Shown piece after piece: positions 61,960 to 64,000 of a DNA stretch of 64,000 nucleotides. The translations under genes and the position numbers were made by a program. Numbering within the stretch: the stretch's first letter is position 1; every line of letters starts with the position of its first letter. The notes beneath the pieces are model-generated. The model was not told the origin of the DNA and searched no databases. It saw nothing but the letters and a program-made list of their open reading frames with translations. The stretch comes from Acidobacteriaceae bacterium (lineage in GTDB: Bacteria > Acidobacteriota > Terriglobia > Terriglobales > Acidobacteriaceae), in the NCBI GenBank assembly GCA_003132405.1, contig PKXQ01000064.1, positions 1 to 64,000 on the forward strand, written 5' to 3'.

Positions 61960-64000
61960 TCACTTCCACACGTAATACATGCCAAATCCAAGCAATCCGG
62001 CGATCATAACCAGCGCGTACCACTGCACCAATCCCCATTCAAACAGCCTCGCAGGATACGAAATCATTCGCGCAAGAATCGCCGGGCCATTCACTCCCAC
62101 GCCGTCGATGATCCACTTATCCCACCATGTCGATAGTGTCGCCACAGCGCGAGTTACCCAGCCAACATCGTTGACCACTCCGTCGATGACCTTGGCATCG
62201 AACCACGATGCCGCTTCGCCCGCTCCCATTGCGCCGAGACGAATATCGCCAATCTTGCGGCGCCCGGTAAAAATGTAGTCGTAGCCCTCATCGACAAACC
62301 ATTTGTTGTAGAGAACGGTATAGAGTGGCGGAGCTTTCACGGCAATGGGCTCCGCATAATCTTTGCCAGCATGGTTATAGGAGCGCCGCGCCATTCCCCA
62401 CCCGACCGCCGCCGCGGCCAATGACAAGAACATCAGCGCATACTCGGTCTTATCCGTGTGCTCAGCCTCTTTCTCGCCCGCAGCTAACTGCCCCGACTTC
62501 CCTTCCTCGACCAAGACGACTGCTTCCCGCGCAAACACGGGCTCCAAAAATTTCTCGAAGCGAGCTGATCCGCCCAGGCTATGCGGCCAGCTTAACCATC
62601 CCGCGCCAATCGAGCACAGGGCAAGAATCACGAGCGGCACAGTCATCGACTTTGGAGACTCATGCACATGATGCTCGACCTCGTGACTCATCCGCGATGG
62701 ACTGTAAAATGTCAGATACATCAGACGGAACATATAGAACGCCGTCATGAGTGCCGTGCCGTAACCTACAAACCAGAGAATGCGATATGCACCACCCTCC
62801 GAAGCCCATGTCTGCCACAGAATTTCGTCTTTCGAAAAGAAGCCCGCGAAAGGAAAAATTCCCGCAATCGCGAGGGTTGCGATCAGCATCGTCCAGTGCG
62901 TAGTAGGAATACGCCTGCGCAGATCCCCCATATGTCGCATGTCCTGCTCGCCGCTCATGGCATGAATCACCGACCCTGAACCTAAGAAGAGCAGCGCTTT
63001 GAAGAATGCGTGCGTGAACACATGAAAGACACCGGCCGCGAAAGCTCCGACGCCGAGCGCCAGGAACATGTATCCCAATTGCGAAACAGTCGAGTAGGCC
63101 AGCACGCGCTTAATGTCGTTCTGCACCAGTCCAATCGACGCGGCAAACACGGCGGTGATCGCGCCCACAATGGCCACGGTTTTCATGGCCGTCGGCGCCA
63201 GCACAAACACAGCATTCGAACGCGCTACCATATACACCCCGGCCGTCACCATGGTCGCGGCATGGATCAGCGCCGAGACCGGCGTCGGACCTTCCATGGC
63301 GTCGGGCAGCCAGACATAAAGAGGAACCTGCGCGGATTTGCCGCAGGCTCCCACAAACAGCAGTAGCGCGGCAGCCGTCAGCACAGGATCGCCGATCGCG
63401 AATTGTCCACTACGTGCTAGCGCGTTAATGTCAATAAAGCGAAACGATCCCAAATACCACACCAGGGTGAGCGCGCCCAGAATAAACCCGGCATCGCCGA
63501 TGCGATTTATGATGAATGCTTTATTTGCTGCGGTCGAAGCTGAGTTACGATGAAAATAAAATCCGATTAAGAGGTACGAACACAAGCCGACGCCTTCCCA
63601 TCCTACAAATAAGAGGATGTAGTTATTCGCCAGGATGAGCGTAAGCATGGAAAACATGAACAGATTCATGTATCCAAAGAAACGGTAATAACCGCCTTCG
63701 TGCGCCATGTACCCGGTCGAGTAGATATGAATTAGCATGCCCACGCCGGTGACGAAGAGTAGCCATATAGAAGAGAGCGGATCGAGGAGAAAGCCGGCGT
63801 CGGCATTGACTGCGGCGAGAGTGCCATCGCGCCTGGTGAAATTTAAATGGCCGTCGCCGCTGCCGAGCCATGTGTAAACAATTTTCTCGAAGGGTCGGCC
63901 CGTGCCGTGAGCAAAATGTGTGTACTCGACGACCGTGAAACACGCAAAGAGAAACGCCAGCACGATCACGCCGACACAGACGGCGCTGACCGTCGCCTTC
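61960..64000 (-). CDS. nuoL: NADH-quinone oxidoreductase subunit L, 5' end outside the window
   Basis: At least 679 residues of NuoL, the largest proton-pumping subunit of complex I with the long lateral helix near the C terminus. Marks are F-V-G-W-E-G-V-G-L-C-S-Y-L-L-I-G-F-Y, A-Q-V-P-L-Y-V-W-L-P-D-A-M-E-G-P-T-P-V-S-A-L-I-H as separate short blocks, and V-Q-N-D-I-K-R-V-L-A-Y-S-T-V-S-Q. The GTG at 63969 is not the true start: the frame continues upstream to the window edge (K-A-T-V-S-A-V-C-V-G) in a hydrophobic stretch, so part of the N terminus is missing. A cytoplasmic/periplasmic loop of about 80 residues (460-540) is longer than in E. coli. First gene of the nuo/atp run seen here. Confidence 0.95.
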   Translation of the reverse strand, partial: KATVSAVCVGVIVLAFLFACFTVVEYTHFAHGTGRPFEKIVYTWLGSGDGHLNFTRRDGTLAAVNADAGFLLDPLSSIWLLFVTGVGMLIHIYSTGYMAHEGGYYRFFGYMNLFMFSMLTLILANNYILLFVGWEGVGLCSYLLIGFYFHRNSASTAANKAFIINRIGDAGFILGALTLVWYLGSFRFIDINALARSGQFAIGDPVLTAAALLLFVGACGKSAQVPLYVWLPDAMEGPTPVSALIHAATMVTAGVYMVARSNAVFVLAPTAMKTVAIVGAITAVFAASIGLVQNDIKRVLAYSTVSQLGYMFLALGVGAFAAGVFHVFTHAFFKALLFLGSGSVIHAMSGEQDMRHMGDLRRRIPTTHWTMLIATLAIAGIFPFAGFFSKDEILWQTWASEGGAYRILWFVGYGTALMTAFYMFRLMYLTFYSPSRMSHEVEHHVHESPKSMTVPLVILALCSIGAGWLSWPHSLGGSARFEKFLEPVFAREAVVLVEEGKSGQLAAGEKEAEHTDKTEYALMFLSLAAAAVGWGMARRSYNHAGKDYAEPIAVKAPPLYTVLYNKWFVDEGYDYIFTGRRKIGDIRLGAMGAGEAASWFDAKVIDGVVNDVGWVTRAVATLSTWWDKWIIDGVGVNGPAILARMISYPARLFEWGLVQWYALVMIAGLLGFGMYYVWK

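Noticed and set aside
1-64000. CRISPR array, rRNA operon or prophage
   Set aside because: No regularly spaced direct repeats, no rRNA-like sequence and no phage structural genes seen.

Overview
The window reads as a chromosomal stretch from a GC-rich Gram-negative bacterium, most likely an acidobacterium of the Koribacter/Terriglobus type. The grounds are three very large Oar-like TonB-dependent receptors, a von Willebrand A protein of the acidobacterial type, lipid A genes, a BBP2-like outer-membrane barrel, and intergenic hairpin repeats. The taxonomic call is inference from gene content; there is no rRNA in the window.

Layout. 1-611 holds no convincing gene. 621-2867 is a complete IS1595-family transposon with terminal inverted repeats, a 9-bp target duplication and three passenger membrane-protein genes. 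3358-8470 carries a SYLF lipid-binding protein, a lipid A-type acyltransferase, lpxD, a small P-loop protein, two hypotheticals and sufT. 8566-12443 has a secreted P1-family peptidase, a small zinc-finger-like ORF and eutBC. 12455-28650 is an amine catabolism and uptake block: on the minus strand two class III aminotransferases, an aldehyde dehydrogenase, an amino acid permease, a third aminotransferase and a TonB-dependent receptor; on the plus strand a MerR-XRE-cupin regulator followed by potDABC. 28727-33192 has a small cupin, a barrel porin, typA/bipA (apparent CTG start), a zinc-ribbon protein and tRNA-Arg(CCG). 33402-44042 is rich in exported proteins: a barrel-PDZ protein, an unusual repeat protein, two tandem alkaline-phosphatase-superfamily/TPR proteins, two exported hypotheticals and a G1-like glutamic peptidase. 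44392-51787 has one intact and one 5'-truncated TonB-dependent receptor. 51874-53683 is a moaD-moaE fusion plus a VWA protein. 53914-56628 encodes a large HEAT-repeat protein with a PilZ-like end. 56760-64000 is nuoL-nuoM-nuoN-atpZ-atpI-atpB-atpE, all on the minus strand, with nuoL running off the right edge.

How the parts fit. The central block looks like a scavenging route for polyamines and related amines: PotDABC takes up putrescine or spermidine, class III aminotransferases deaminate the amine, the betaine-aldehyde-type dehydrogenase oxidises the aminoaldehyde to GABA or a similar acid, GabT feeds succinate semialdehyde onward, and the permease moves amino acids or GABA. EutBC releases ammonia and acetaldehyde from ethanolamine close by. 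The regulator has the XRE-cupin arrangement of PuuR with an added MerR-type domain, which suits this role. The nuo/atp block couples respiration to ATP synthesis, but F1 and the b subunit are not here.

The observations most worth a second look are: a gapless 110-bp upstream block shared by two neighbouring exported-protein genes, with identical spacing between a 21-bp element and the promoter hexamers; the 407-residue protein with four helical repeats followed by seven spaced E-x-V-I-N-L-G-like strands; the MerR-XRE-cupin regulator; the passenger-carrying IS1595 element; and apparent CTG and ATC start codons in typA and the HEAT-repeat gene.
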